NCBI GenBank assembly: GCA_020091685.1
Contig: CM034593.1
Location: 43,897,733-43,961,732, forward strand
Origin: Lutjanus erythropterus
Lineage: Eukaryota; Chordata; Actinopteri; Lutjaniformes; Lutjanidae
Reading direction: 5' to 3'
DNA length: 64,000 nt
Below the pieces are notes generated by a model, which was given only the letters and a program-made list of their open reading frames with translations, searched no databases and had not been told where the DNA came from. The position numbers were made by a program, and so were the translations under genes. Below, one piece after another: positions 62,500 to 64,000 of this stretch. Positions within the stretch are counted from its first letter, which is position 1. Every line of letters begins with the position of its first letter.

Positions 62500-63195
62500 C
62501 CAGGAGGATGTGGGTGCAGGGGGACAATCCCCTACCATGTTGGCCTTGTTCACCATAGATTTTTTGGACATATATGTCCCGTACTGGTTGCTTACAGCCA
62601 TGTTCAGTCATTCTTCTGAAGTCAAGGCTTAAATCTAAAGATGACTGTGTAACAAAGTCAAATAATATTTTTTTAAATATTGAGTGTTTGCTTTTTTAAC
62701 TTAAATGTATTGTGCTAACATATTCCTGTATTACTTAATTAATTTCATTTATTTATTCTCTTTTTCATTGTTTTGTTGTTCTTATTTTCTTTTTATTTTT
62801 TGCATTTATCTTCTATTTAATTTCGTTTACTGTTTTTTATTCATATTGTCATATGTATCATATTAATTTTGACATTCTGCATCCTGTTTCATAGTCTCTT
62901 TTGTGCTTTTTTGTTCCAACTTTATCTTTATCATCATTTGGTCTTGGTCTTGGTAGCCCCTGTTGTTATATGGCTTTTAAATCACTTTGCAAAACTGTTT
63001 TTAAAAGGTACTATATAAAGTTATTATTATTATTTTTCTTATTATTATTATTGTTTAGTTTATATATGCATATATTCACTTTACAGATGCTCCTTTCAAG
63101 AATAGAAAAATACATCACAGAGTGCAATTAGAAGAGAAAATATAAAAAACAAAGTGTATAAAAATATGTACAGTCTAACCCTCATTAACTAACCC
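62500..63195. other. Intergenic DNA, no gene recognised
   Basis: AT- and T-rich, with a TTATTA run at about 63021-63053. Confidence 0.5.
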
Positions 63196-63199
63196 ACCC

Positions 63200-63417
63200 T
63201 TTTTTCTTTTTTTCTGAAGATTATTTTTTGGGCCCTTTGCCTTTATTATGACAGGACAGCTGAAGACATGACAGGAAAGTGGGCAGAGAGAGACAGGGGA
63301 AGACACACAGCAAATGGGCCGGAGGCAGGAATTGAAGTGGCAGCCACCGCAGAGGACCGACAGCCCCAACACATGGTGCACACGCTCCACCAACCGAGCC
63401 ACAGGGGCGCCCCTCAT
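63200..63417 (-). mobile_element. tRNA-derived SINE
   Basis: On the minus strand the head GGGGCGCCCCTGTGGCTCGG TTGGTGGAGC has an A-box-like TGGCTCGGTTGGTGGAG, and GGCTGTCGGTCCTCTGC takes the place of a B box. The body then has GCCTCCGGCCCATTTGCTGT and ends with an AATAAAGGCAAAGGGCCC tail and an A-rich run (plus-strand T run at about 63199-63215). Confidence 0.65.
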
Positions 63418-63689
63418 CACCCTTACTGATACATCCAACTACGTCCAGCCACAAACAATCATGTACGGGAAACAGAAATACATAACTAAAAATTAATTCT
63501 GCATGTGATTTTTGGTGTGTGCCAGCTCCTTTGAGTGGCACAGGTTCACCCTGACACACCTGTGGCCTCGCCGCCGCTCTGCTGTCTGAGCGGCTGTGTT
63601 TCAAGCTGGTTAATGATGAACTGGAGTCAGAGCTTATAACTGCTCTCAGAGGTTTCACTTCTTCAGCACTTGTAATCGCCACACATTTT

Positions 63690-63940
63690 CCCCTCACTGT
63701 AAACCAGAATAAGTTAGCAGTACTCAAAAAAATCAAGGCTATCAGTTGCCCATTTCAATAAATTAATATAAGTTAATGGAACTGAATACTTTTTATTAAT
63801 TGTTTCATTTTCAATAAACTTTACATAAATTATGAGTTTAATAAACACAAAGAAAGAAAATTCTACTGGCACTCAACATTTTGAAGTTAGTAAAACTTCT
63901 AAACAAATTTTAAGTCACTACTTATTAAAATTAATTTGAG
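63690..63940. other. AT-rich sequence, possibly another CACTGTAAA-type MITE
   Basis: It begins CACTGTAAACCAGAATAAGT; no opposite end was identified before the window closes. Confidence 0.3.
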
Positions 63941-64000
63941 CAGTGAATCTCTTGTTGACTCAGTAATAAGATGGCATGTCAGAGTTGGACATGTTTATCT

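Overview
The window is vertebrate genomic DNA, almost certainly from a ray-finned (teleost, probably percomorph) fish. It has short phase-consistent exons with GT/AG junctions, AT-rich intergenic DNA, long TG and TAG microsatellites, tRNA-derived SINEs of teleost type, many miniature inverted-repeat elements, and immune-type gene families that expanded in teleosts (ecto-ADP-ribosyltransferase, C1q/cerebellin-like, TRIM with a B30.2 domain). There are no bacterial-style operons. Similarity calls rest on recognised motifs and hand translation; no database search was run.

Layout: (1) 872-1627, last exon of an ecto-ADP-ribosyltransferase gene on +, its signal-peptide exon lying off the left edge. 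(2) 2.1-12.1 kb has no recognisable gene and holds a 1.1 kb foldback repeat and microsatellites. (3) 12.6-15.1 kb, a second, complete ecto-ADP-ribosyltransferase gene with TATA box, leader exon, signal-peptide exon and catalytic exon. (4) 15927-21880, a 5,954-bp DNA transposon with terminal inverted repeats of roughly 650 bp and an 8-bp target duplication. It holds a decayed ISXO2/IS1595-type (Merlin-like) transposase on + and, head to head on -, a decayed CCDC106-like gene. (5) 22-29.6 kb, transposon remnants (two LINE reverse transcriptases, a SINE nested in one of them, a PIF/Harbinger transposase) around a rhodopsin-like GPCR gene that carries a frameshift. (6) 30.6-36.7 kb, a four-exon secreted C1q-domain gene on -. 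(7) 41.4-47.1 kb, a TPPP-family gene on - with a 5' leader exon. (8) 50.6-55.7 kb, a seven-exon TRIM gene on +. (9) 57.1-57.9 kb, an intact GPCR paralogous to the one at 24.3 kb, on -. (10) 59.6-61.3 kb, a satellite with an expanded TAG array and a long TG tract, then further mobile elements to the end.

The genes do not form one pathway. Several (two ADP-ribosyltransferases, the C1q protein, TRIM, two receptors) belong to families that act at the cell surface, in secretion or in innate immunity, which fits a rapidly duplicating accessory neighbourhood. TPPP is the one housekeeping-like cytoskeletal gene. The most distinctive object is the two-gene long-TIR transposon at 15.9-21.9 kb: its two genes diverge from a shared centre and each has an AATAAA signal inside a terminal repeat.
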